Part shown: positions 8,999-18,590 of the stretch, piece after piece
Layout: every line of letters begins with the position of its first letter
How positions within the stretch are numbered: the first letter of the stretch is position 1
NCBI RefSeq assembly: GCF_902167145.1
Contig: NC_050102.1
Coordinates: forward strand, 4,526,850-4,590,849
Reading direction: 5' to 3'
Source: Zea mays
Lineage: Eukaryota > Streptophyta > Magnoliopsida > Poales > Poaceae
DNA length: 64,000 bases
Program-made: the position numbers and the translations under genes
Notes under the pieces: model-generated
The model's database searches: none
Told to the model about the DNA's origin: nothing
Seen by the model: the letters and a program-made list of their open reading frames with translations, nothing else

Positions 8999-9730
8999 TC
9001 TCCGGTGCCTCCTAAATGCTTCATCTGATCGTAAATGTTCGAACCCAATCTGAAAAGCTCTATGCGCTCTTACACCTTCTGTCTCAGCTCTATATCGACT
9101 TCATGGTACGGAAACAGTTATGTGACATCAAGTGCGCACAGTATATATCTATACAAATGAACTGCAAAGACTCGGTCATCATCATCATCTCGACGAGTAC
9201 TCCGATTACTAGGAGTAGGACCACTAGAAATATGACACAACTCAGTTGTGACGTGACAAATTAACATGACTTCCCGTTGAGACTGAGAGATGCCCTCGAG
9301 TGCCCAAGAAAACCTGTGGATCGACTGCCACTGCGATATTTCTCCGATCTAGAAATAGCTCTCTTCACTGCATTAGAAACATCAACTGGACCTTGTTTTT
9401 TTCTGCCGGAGAATCATTGAATACTGATTCATCCTATTTCTCATCATCGGCTGTCCAGAAAATGTAACCCTTCTAAGGGAAGCAATGACTTTTATAAAGA
9501 TGGACCAGTACTAGAATCTGACTCTTTTTCAAGTGTCAAGCTTTTTAACGAGTGCAATTTATCGGGCACTCGGCAAAACACGCTCTACCGAGTGTCACTC
9601 TCAACAAAAAAATGACAATCGGCACAAACAACCTTTGTTGAGTGTCAAATGCTCGGCATACATAGTCGCTCGGCAAAAGCATCTTTACCAAGCGTCATGC
9701 TCTCGGCAAAATGTGACCCTCGGTAAAGGA
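8999..9730. repeat. Direct duplication within the CACTA remnant, copy 1
   Basis: The segment beginning TCTCCGGTGCCTCCTAAATG and ending GACCCTCGGTAAAGGA recurs at 10380-11075. This copy has an extra segment of about 69 bp near 9178-9246 and lacks about 40 bp found in copy 2 near 10658-10698. It ends in CACTA subterminal repeats. Confidence 0.85.
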
Positions 9731-10220
9731 CTGTTAGCACCCGTCTGTAATTAATGACCGTTAACTATACCGAGTGTCTTTCCTTAACAATCGGCAAAGC
9801 ATATTTTTAATTTTTTCTATTTTTATCAAACTTTTTCTATTATGTTCCTATACTATATATACCTACATGTTCTATTTTGGCACAATTATCAAAGTGTTTG
9901 CTATAACTATTAGTTTTAGTTCGTTTAATTGAATTTCTTCGGATAATTCAGATTTGAACTGCAAGTCACTCGAAAAATTGAAAACAGTGAATGCAAAAAT
10001 GATATTCACGTTATTTAGCATAAGTACGACCTATTTCACGAATAGACCGGAATTTTCAAGCACCATGCTCACAAAACATGAAGGTGAACTTGCGATCTAG
10101 TTATTTTAAAATTGTATAAAACACAAACAAAGTCAGAAAATCATGAAACTTGTTGACATGTCATGATATCATATGTAGAGACTCCAATAAAAATTTGGGA
10201 TTGTTTAAAGAAAGTTTTCA

Positions 10221-10304
10221 CGCACTATGTATAGAAACCTAGCCGACCTTCACATGAAATCATAAAATTTATATGGACACTATAAGATTTCTATACATAG
10301 TGTG
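10221..10304. repeat. 17-bp inverted repeat in the CACTA interior
   Basis: CGCACTATGTATAGAAA (10221-10237) and TTTCTATACATAGTGTG (10288-10304) are reverse complements with one mismatch, about 50 bp apart. They lie in the AT-rich stretch between the two duplicated segments. Function unknown. Confidence 0.75.
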
Positions 10305-10379
10305 TGACAACTTTCTCGAAATAATCTCAAACCTAGTCGGCCTTCTACGGGACAACCGACTCGTCCACCTCTCCCACTG

Positions 10380-11075
10380 TCTCCGGTGCCTCCTAAATGC
10401 TTCATCTGATCGTAAATGTTCGAACCCAATCTGAAAGCTCTATGCGTTCTTACACCTTCTGTCTCAGCTCTATATTGACTTCATGGTACGGAAGCAGTTA
10501 TGTGACATCAAGTGCGCATAGTATATATCTATACAAATGAACTGCAAAGACTCGGTTGCGACGTGCCAAATTAACATGACTTCCAGCTGAGACTGAGAGA
10601 TGCCCTCGAGCGCCCAAGAAAACCTGTGGATCGACTGCCACTGTGATATTTCTCCGACGTCGTTGGTTAGGTTTCCGCCATACGTTGATATGAGCGATCT
10701 AGCAATAGCTCTCTTCACTGCATTAGAAACATCCACTGGACCTTGTTTTTTCTGCCGGAGAATCATTGACTACTACTGCTTCATCCTATTTCTCATCATC
10801 GGCTGTCCAGAAAATGTAACCCTTCTAAGGGAAGCGATGACTATTATAAAGATGGATCAATACAGACTCTTTGTCAAGTGTCAAGCTCTTTACCGAGTGC
10901 AATTTAACAGGCACTCAGCAAAACACGCTCTATCGAGTGTCACTCTCAGCAAAAAAATGGCAATCGACACAGACAACCTTTGTTGAGCGTTAAATGCTCG
11001 GCATACATAGTTGCTCGGCAAAGGCGTCTTTGCCGAGCATCATGCTCTCGGTGAAATGTGACCCTCGGTAAAGGA
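10380..11075. repeat. Direct duplication within the CACTA remnant, copy 2
   Basis: Second copy of the 8999-9730 segment, in the same orientation, separated from it by about 650 bp of AT-rich DNA. The copies differ by many substitutions and the two indels described for copy 1, so the duplication is not recent. Confidence 0.85.
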
Positions 11076-11089
11076 GCGGGCGGATCAGC

Positions 11090-11640
11090 AGAGGATGTGG
11101 AGATGTTCCATTACATTCAGAGCCTTGGCGTCGCACAAGGTCTTGCTCCACCCTCTGTTGTTCCCCACAGCTGACCTTGTTCAGTTCCATATTCCTGTGA
11201 GTATCAAAATTTTAGTGCTGCATAATATATATTCATCTGGTCTCACACATGCAATCACTTCTCTGTGCAGGGACAATTGGCAGCATCGAACAGCCCCCAC
11301 AGGTCGCCTAGCCCTCGTCGAGCCAGTCCAGCCGCCCACCTTGTTGATGACCTTCTAGTGGTGATTGTGAGACTTTCACCGAGCCAGTCCAGCCGCCCAC
11401 CTCGCTGATGACATCTTAGTGGTGATTGTGAGACTTATGTTTGTCAAACTTGTGATACTTATGTTTGTGTGGGTACGACAATACTTATATTTGTGAAACT
11501 TGGTTTTAACTTGTGAGATTTGTGATCGTGATACTTATGTTTGTGAAAACTTATGAAATTTGTAGTTTTTGTAAGAGATGTGGTCTTTATGATGTATGTA
11601 ATGATTTTGTGAACTCTGTGATGATTATGTGATATATGTT
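11090..11640 (+). pseudogene. 3' end remnant of a CACTA-encoded gene
   Basis: A GT-AG intron-like interval (GTGAGTATC at about 11198 to TCTGTGCAG at about 11270) separates two short exon-like stretches. The second contains a 61-bp tandem duplication (11320-11380 and 11381-11436, GAGCCAGTCCAGCCGCCCAC). A T/G-rich 3'-UTR-like stretch follows (TTATGTTTGTGAAACTTGTG motifs, 11440-11640). I assign it to the CACTA gene by position and resemblance only. Confidence 0.4.
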
Positions 11641-12065
11641 TTGTTTGGATGGATGGAATAGTAAAACAAATAAAAAAGGGGTTTTATGTCACTTTGTCGA
11701 GTGCCATGACCATAGCACTCCACAAAGAAGGCACATCGGGAAACCGGTAAAGAAGGTTCCAGGAGCACTAGGCAAAGGGACTAGCAAAGAGGCCTACTGG
11801 AGCCTTCTTTGTCGAGTGGTTGTCCAGCAGATACTCGGCAAAGAGGCTGTCACCGTGACATTGGTGCCGTGACGACGATTTTTCTTTGCCGAGCACCAGG
11901 TGACACTCGATAAAGTCTTTGTCGAGTGTCCGACAAAAAGTAATCAACAAAGAAGTCATTGCCGATGTTTAGTTCACCGAGACCTTTTTGCCGAGAGTCA
12001 CACTCAGCAAAAACTTTGTCGGGAGTTTTTTAGGCTAAGCAGTTGTGTCCGGCAGTGAATGGACT

Positions 12066-12080
12066 GATTTTGTACTAGTG
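12066..12080 (-). repeat. CACTA right terminal inverted repeat
   Basis: The last 15 bp, GATTTTGTACTAGTG, give CACTAGTACAAAATC when read inward. The expected 3-bp TSD would be TTT (12081-12083), which cannot be confirmed because the left end is missing. Confidence 0.65.
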
Positions 12081-12867
12081 TTTCCTGACATACATCGTGG
12101 CTAGTGATACCTGATCGGCCCGTTCCGATGCTAGATAAAATGCCAAATGCACCAGCTCCACTATGAGGTGATGTAGTCAGCTCTTGAGATGCGTACTTCT
12201 ATGATCGGATTTGGCATCTCAAGTGCCAGTGAACTGCTGATGGCAAACACCCCAACGGTTAATTTTAGGGCGATCTATGCTGAAACTAAAAACTGAGCGA
12301 GTGGCACCGGTAGCAGATTAGTCATTAAGAAGGTGCAGCCGTACTTTTTGAAGAAAAAATCGTAGCAGAAGCCCAGCTCTCCTCGATAATACATGTCTGC
12401 CAGTTGAGACTGGAATGTGGCGATGTCATCGGTGTTGGTGGTCACCGTCTTCTCTATTGTGCTCCATTGAGCGTCCTATGCCTTGAGCCGATCACATAAT
12501 TGTTGGGGAAGTTTGGATTGTGTGGTGATGTTCTTCGATTAAGCCTCAATCTGCTTGGACTGCACTGCCAAGCATTATCCATCTTCGCCTTGTGTGTCAA
12601 GTGGATTGGATCTGCCAAATCTATGATCGGTAGTCTAATACCAATTATCAGCAGTTGCAGCACGATCGCTTGGGGAAAAAGAGGAGGATGGGAGCAGCAG
12701 CAGTCGGTTGCGCCCCTGGTTTCAACGTTAGAGTTGGGTAGTTGTCGCTTCCTTGGTGACCATACGTATGACGAGGTTGTCATCACATCGGTTACCGAAG
12801 CTTTCAGTGCTTTCTCCAGGATAGCATCTCGGGGTTGACGTCAAACGATGGTGAGGCATGGCATATA
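12081..12867. other. Unassigned low-information DNA
   Basis: About 0.8 kb without a gene I can support. Short open frames exist on both strands (for example 12454-12786 minus) but show no recognisable domain. A minus-strand TTGGTATTAGACTAC near 12633-12648 resembles a degenerate retroelement primer-binding site, so this may be decayed LTR-element DNA. Confidence 0.4.
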
Positions 12868-13518
12868 GGGGCGGATCTACGGGTATGTCAGGGTATGCCC
12901 TGTGTCCGACGTGCGCGCGCGTGTATGTATATAAATATATAATAAAAAGTTAATATGAGAAGAGTGTTGCGCTAACAGTCTTATGCCTAACTTTTTTGTG
13001 TTCGGGTCTATGATCTTAAGGTCTATCTGATGAAATCTTAGAATGATCTAGTAGACGGATGATATGGTCTCAAAAGTCGACAGTTCAACGATCGATGGCT
13101 CAAATTCTTCGACAGACGTTACTCACGAGATGCCGTTGGAGAGACTAGACTGCCGAAGATTTAACTTGTGCAAGTATAGTTTATTGAATTATTTGATTAT
13201 GTTTTTTAACCAGACAAAATTAATATAATCAAGATATGATTATGTCTCTTATAAGGTCTTAGTTAAAAAGTAAGATGAATATTCCTTTCATGCCTATATT
13301 TTTTATAAACTATACTTCTCGTTGGTTTATACCATAATTTGTGAATATTTTTAACTTAATTTCCCAAATTTAAAACTTATTATTTATATTTTTAACTTAG
13401 TCTTTAAATATAGTATACCGTTGTTGAGATATCAAATGGTTTGACCGTAATGGTTTGATCGAATATATAAAAATATTTAGATGACATACGCTATAATAAA
13501 AATCTAGATCCGTCATTG
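12868..13518. mobile_element. hAT-like non-autonomous element (651 bp)
   Basis: The left end GGGGCGGATCTA and the right end TAGATCCGTCATTG are imperfect inverted repeats. The element is flanked by a perfect direct repeat ATGGCATATA (12858-12867 and 13519-13528), which contains an 8-bp TSD, GGCATATA, as expected for hAT. The interior is AT-rich and has no transposase. The GGGTATGTCAGGGTATGCC start is also reminiscent of grass hAT MITEs. Confidence 0.7.
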
Positions 13519-13528
13519 ATGGCATATA

Positions 13529-13721
13529 TAGTCCAACCTGGCTGGCTTCGATACCAGTTGACAGGCCTTGGAGCTCCACTAGTTGAAGCTTCCTTCACCC
13601 TCGCACCAGCCGGGACCGGGGGAAGACGAACTGAACTCACACGCATGCGACAGAGTGGAACGCAGAGACAGTTTTGTGCGGCAAAAACCAACCGCATTTC
13701 CTGAACTTGTATTGTGAAACA
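13529..13721. other. Short unassigned stretch before the Helitron end
   Basis: No supported gene. On the minus strand TGGTATCGAAGCC (about 13547-13559) resembles a tRNA-Met-type primer-binding site, hinting at another degraded LTR element, but no LTR ends were seen. Confidence 0.35.
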
Positions 13722-13839
13722 TCTCTACTACTTATTAAGGTTGCAATAGTAGTCTGTCATTCCGTGTTATGCCATCATTTCCTGTTTTGTCATTCTCATT
13801 CCCTGTTTTGCCTTTCTCATTCCCTTCTCCCTGCATAGC
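13722..13839 (+). mobile_element. Helitron 5' terminus (fragment)
   Basis: TCTCTACTACTTATTAAGG begins at 13722 and is preceded by A, matching the known Helitron 5' end (TC plus a TCTMTAYTA-type consensus) and A|T insertion preference. Element B starts 118 bp downstream, so the rest of the Helitron, including any CTRR 3' end and hairpin, must lie beyond element B outside the window. Confidence 0.6.
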
Positions 13840-14356
13840 TGTCGGGTACCATAATTAGGGGTACCCCCAATACTCATAAGCATGGCTGGAAAATATCTTT
13901 AAAACAAACCGTAAAGACCGGTAAGCGTGGTTCAAAGTTAAGGCCTCATATACCAAGGGACGTGATCTCGTCTCGCCCGAGCCCAGCCTCGGGCAAGAAC
14001 AGTAGTCCCAAGCGGATTCACGCCTCGCCCGAGGGTCCCCTCAGGCAGTGGGCGCACCCCCGGCTCACCCGAGGCTAAGCTCGGGCAAACTTTGTCGTAT
14101 AGCAACCTCGGCCGAATCACCTTACCACCGACCGTATCGCATGCGCATTTAATGCAGGGATCACCTGACACCTTATCCTCTGACACGCGCGCCTCAGTTG
14201 GCAAGGTCGAAATGACCGCAGTCACTTCGCCCCTTTACTGATCGTTCTGACAGGATAACAACACTATTCACCCTGTTCCGACTACTGTGTCAACCACCAG
14301 GGTAAGACTAACAACAGTAAGTCGCGGTCTCTCCCGAGTTTAGCCTCGGGCGCAAC
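13840..14356 (+). repeat. 5' LTR of element B, first part
   Basis: It begins TGTCGGGTACCATAATTAGG and contains CTCGCCCGAG-rich segments. The final five bases, GCAAC (14352-14356), are the target duplicated by element C; the LTR resumes at 38300. Confidence 0.85.
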
Positions 14357-15206
14357 TGTAACACCTCAGATGTTACCATGGCTAGAGCACACCTTGGTGC
14401 TAAGGACTGTGATCACATGTGGTAATAACTTAAGGAGAACATAAGAACCTTGGAGACCATGTGTTAACCAAGATTTCTAATGACCTAAGAAGTATCACTC
14501 AAACCTTTGTGCACTTACTACCTTGGGCAAGAGGAGGGAAAAAAACCCTAGACCTCTCTTGAACCCTATCTCCCAAAGCCATGGTTAAGAGGGGGGAGAG
14601 AGTGAGCAAATGTGCAAACCATGAGTAATCTTTAACCAAACTTTAAGTACCTTATAATCAGCAATTGTGGGAAGGAAATATTGCAAAAAGACCCCTGGAG
14701 AAACCCCAAATCCATTCCCTAAGTAGAGAGAGAGCTAGAGCTCTCTAATTCTCTCTAAGTTAAAAACTACACCTACACTAAAGATCAACCGTGTTCACCT
14801 CGAAGCTGGCACCAAAACCACCTAAGTTCTATACCAAAAATGTGGCATACCACCTAGGGCACCCACTGGAAAAAGCTGAGCCCGAGACCTTGACGTTTGA
14901 CATGCCTTGGCATGGTTTTTGTCGCGAGGTGGGCAGAGTGACATACCTGATTTGGCGACCGAAGATCTCCCTACCTAGGCCATATCTGCCATGGCAACTC
15001 ACGTATGAGAGACAACCCTAGGTGCCAGGAAAAGACTCGCGCCGGATTTTTGCCAAGATTCGCACGTTTGCGACTTGGGTGAGCTGTGGAACACGGGCAG
15101 AAGAAAAGCTCCACGTGTTCGACGCGCTCTGTGTGCGCCAGAGCACGCCCGCGCGCGCCCCGCGTCGCGCCAACGGCCAGCCGACGCCATGGCCCGCGCC
15201 CGCGCC

Positions 15207-15213
15207 TATAAAG
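15207..15213 (+). promoter_or_regulatory. TATA box of 5' LTR of element C
   Basis: TATAAAG within a very GC-rich stretch (CGCGCC-TATAAAG-CCCGC). The identical motif lies at 34807-34813 in the 3' LTR. The roughly 500 bp downstream to the second donor-like site contain no ATG, as expected for a leader. Transcription would start about 25-35 bp downstream. Confidence 0.65.
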
Positions 15214-17170
15214 CCCGCTCAGGCGTCGACCACACTCTTCCGCGCACGCTCAAACCTCACCGGAGCTCAGCTCACCGTCGTTTGCCCGTGCACGGCGTGT
15301 CCGCGGCCACCCGAGCCCCTGCCGCCGTAGACCAGCCAGCCCAGCCATTCCCGACCCTGTCCGACCCTCGGAGACGAGTAAGCACACCTCGGTGAAGCTC
15401 CCCGAGCAAGGAATCGAAGTCTGCTTCGCCGGAGAGGCCAGTCCACGGTCGCCGGAGTTCACAACCCCGCCGGAGTGCGTGGACCGGGTAATCCACTGAA
15501 CCATTTTCCGATTCCTTGTGCACACGGTCTCTACGTCACCCCGTGAAGCTCACAGTGCCCTTGGATTGAACTAGATCGCCGTGATTTGGCCGGCACACCC
15601 GCCGCCGACGAGGACACCCGCCTGCGCACGTGGACCGAGCGATTCCGGCCATCCCCACCGTCGAGCCGTACATCGTTGTGACCGCCAGAGCCTCCCCGAG
15701 CCAACCCCGCCCCTCGTCGGACCTATCTCGCCGCCGGTAAGCCGCGCCACCCTTTTCTTTCTTGCGGGCACTGTTTAAACCTAGGGAAGGACCGCGGGGG
15801 AGAAGAAAAGAAGTCTGGGGGTTTTGTGAAATGTCAGAGACTCAAATGAATAGTAGCGCGGGGGTATAACTGAGAGAGTTAGTTTGGAAATAGCCCAGGG
15901 TCCTCGGTGTAAACTGCTTTTCCAGGAAACTTTTATTAATCTGATTTTAAATTTGAACAGAAACTTTAATAATTCATAACTTCTGTTTAGTTCATCCAAA
16001 TTTGGTCAAACCAATTTTGTCAGACTCTAAACAATGTAAACTACTTAGGAAAAATATAAAACCCCTATGTAGTACAGAAAACTTTAGGGTTCTGATTTAA
16101 TTATTGTTTTGACCAAAAGCTAAATAGTAGGGATAAAAATAGTTGCACTATTTGGCTAGGGTTAGAAAAATTTGGAGAAGTTTATATCCACCTACTGACC
16201 TGTTTAAAAATGCTAAACTTCTCTGTCTAACCCATTAAACTAGTTTTTGCCATTTAATTTACAAAATGCTTAAGGTTAGGAAAAATAGAAAAGGTGATTC
16301 AAATAATAAACCAGAGGGCACCCCTATTTTTGTTAGAAAACTTATTCAATGTAGTTTACTAGAAAAATCTATTATACCCTGGTTTAGTATAAAATAAGTA
16401 GGATCCCTTTTATTTTAAGAAAACAAGGAAAACTTAGAAAAACCCTACAAAAACGAACCCAAGGTGAAAACACCCCAACCCTTGGGATAATTAATATTTT
16501 GTTATTAAAAGCTTAGGAAAAATATGAAATCTGCTGTTTGACATTTTTCAAATAACCATGTAGTAGAAAGTGCCTTTTTGGCATTTAACTTTAGAAAATC
16601 ACAACTAAATGACCATCCCTTAACTTTCTGTGATATTTTGCACAGAAGCCTATTATTGCTATTAGATGCCAACAAAAATAACCTTTAGGACAGAACCCAC
16701 CCCTAATTAAGAGTTGTAGTACAAAGTGGCCCATTTACTCAACTTTTGTTATTTTTGTCTAAAGCATAGCCTTTTTATTTTTGAACCTCAATTTCCTAGA
16801 ATGGGCTATAGTAACAAATGGCAACCCACTGTAATTTTTACAGAATTTTTGGAGAAAGTTAAACTACTGTTGTAGTTCAAACCCCCACTAGATTTCATAA
16901 ATAGAAACTAAAGAAAGGAAAATGAATAATGGAAATTAGTGTCATCCTAAAACCCTTTGTAAATTGTCCACTGAAATATATAAAGGAAATGCAAATTCCC
17001 TATGCCTATCCCTAGCAAAACCTAAACCTAGAAGTGATAAGCATCAACCATTAAAAGTCACATATGACCCGGAAACCCTAAGCTACTCATTAACTTAGTT
17101 TTTCTTCTCTTAGCATAATGTTATTAAATCCTGCATAATCATGACATACATGTTCATTGCATTTCGATAG

Positions 17171-18377
17171 ACTGTAACCTTGCTGATGGAGAGTACGTCC
17201 TCGTGCCGGAGCAAGGAGCTGCTCAGGAGGTAGCCCCAGATCCAGCACCAGAGCCTGCACCACAGGACCTGCCTGCCACAGCCTTGGAAGGCAAGCCCCG
17301 GTTTTTGCATAACAGTTTATATATGCTATTTTACTGCACTTAATGTTTGTAGGCTTGTACTGTGCACTTAAGTGTAGGAGTTGATTGAAACGCTAGTTGC
17401 ATGAACTCAGGAATCCTTGTTGAGATGGATACTAGTATGCTAGGTCGAGTAGCTGCTTTGCTAATTAGGGATCTCGGTAGAAGTCGAGTGATTTTTCTAG
17501 CACTCGCGCGAGGTCAGGAGTTGGTTGTACCCACTTTCATATCATAATGATGTTGGTCTGTGGACAACAATCCATGGGGATTGGTTGTCTACGAGATGGG
17601 AAAATTGGAATAAGGATTAACGTGCGGATACCTGTGTCAAGCGTTTGAATGTACTAAGCACATGCCGAGAAATATGGTAAATCGGTAAGCCTAGTACCTG
17701 AGTGAACCTGCCCGCAGATTGCCCTCCTCACGCGACCTGAGACGTGGTCTCCCATTCTGGTTATGGTGGGTACAAGTGCGGTCACTGCACGACGGCAGTC
17801 GGGGTCAGTGAGGCATTGTACGCCAAGGCGGTGAGCCCCTTTCTGTTGCCAGGGAATCGATGGGGACGGTTGATGTGTGTGGGGACAGAGTGCCTCGCCA
17901 CGTCGTGTGTTTAGGTTTACCTTGCAAGGATAAAAACTCGATTCGAATCGTATGCTTCTCGCTGCTAATGAGACTGCTTGATTCATTGTACTGCATTGAG
18001 TAACAAGTGGAAATATGATGAGTTGATATAAGATGTTGATTGCTAATAATGCTTGCTACTATGTATGAGTAGACAGTGCACTTTTAGCCTTAAGAAAGTC
18101 ACACTTAAATTGGCAAAGTTAAAACTTGACTTAGAAACTCAGCTAGTGCTTTTGGCAACCAAACCCCACAGCCAAACAGTTGCATGTCTAGAGGTAGAGG
18201 AGTAGACTCCTCACACCGGGTAAGTCTAGCTGAGTATTATATACTCAGCCTTGCTTGTGGCATAATTTTACAGGTTCTCTGGAGGACATGGTTGCTGGAG
18301 TGACTTGGCCGTCCATCTTGCCACCGGGTTGGACTGTCGAGTGGGACCCTACCTCGGCTGAGGAGGAGCAGGAGTGA
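17171..18377 (+). other. Exon-like pair inside the LTR of element C
   Basis: Segment 17171-17290 is open (acidic, Pro/Ala/Glu-rich; ends LPATALEG when spliced) and ends at a GC donor, GAAG|GCAAGC. An acceptor TAATTTTACAG precedes 18274, and the second segment (18274-18377) runs to TGA, encoding PSILPPGWTVEWDPTSAEEE near its end. Phase 1 on both sides matches. In the 3' LTR (acceptor side about 36780-36891, then 37877-37983) the frame is kept despite differences, including an in-frame 3-nt insertion. No in-frame upstream ATG was found in the first segment, so a protein is not established. Confidence 0.4.
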
Positions 18378-18590
18378 TGGGACAGGCTTCCCCATCTCTC
18401 TGTTTATTTACGTTAGTTTATTTCCGCTGCACTTCGAACAATGAGGACTACTTTTGCAAAACTCCGATGGTGATGTAATAATTAAATACTATTACATGCA
18501 TGGTTTTATGCTTTATTGTATTTGCTCTGTGACTCACCGTCGAGTGAGATTGTGGTACTTGATCCTGTCAGTGGCCGTGTCGGACTAGAT

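Larger units (their letters stand above)
8923..12080 (+). mobile_element. Degraded CACTA (En/Spm-like) transposon, left end lost
   Basis: The right end is GATTTTGTACTAGTG at 12066-12080, which reads CACTAGTACAAAATC inward. Many degenerate copies of the subterminal motif CTTTGCCGAGTG / CACTCGGCAAAG lie at 9530-9730, 10860-11075 and 11680-12040. An internal 0.7-kb segment is present twice. No left terminus was found, and element A abuts the left side, so A probably inserted into or truncated it. No intact transposase ORF remains. Confidence 0.75.
14357..18590 (+). repeat. 5' LTR of element C, first part
   Basis: Starts TGTAACACCTCAG and aligns along its length with 33965-38194. It contains the TATA box (15207-15213), GC-rich leader sequence, two donor-like sites (GA|GTAAGC at 15378 and CG|GTAAGC at 15737) and the exon-like segments at 17171-17290 and 18274-18377. 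It is cut at 18590 by element D. Confidence 0.9.

Noticed and set aside
9016..10986. Short ORFs of 80-130 codons in the CACTA remnant
   Set aside because: They cross the duplicated segment and subterminal repeats, are not conserved between the two duplicate copies, and show no transposase motif.
12454..12838. Overlapping ORFs of 110-112 codons on both strands as a possible host gene
   Set aside because: No recognisable domain, no splice context I can support, and a minus-strand primer-site-like motif nearby suggests decayed retroelement DNA.
15022..15780. Several GC-rich open frames in the 5' LTR of C (and 34629-35380 in the 3' LTR)
   Set aside because: They overlap on both strands, exist because the leader is GC-rich, mostly lie across or before the TATA box or start at non-ATG codons, and show no domain.
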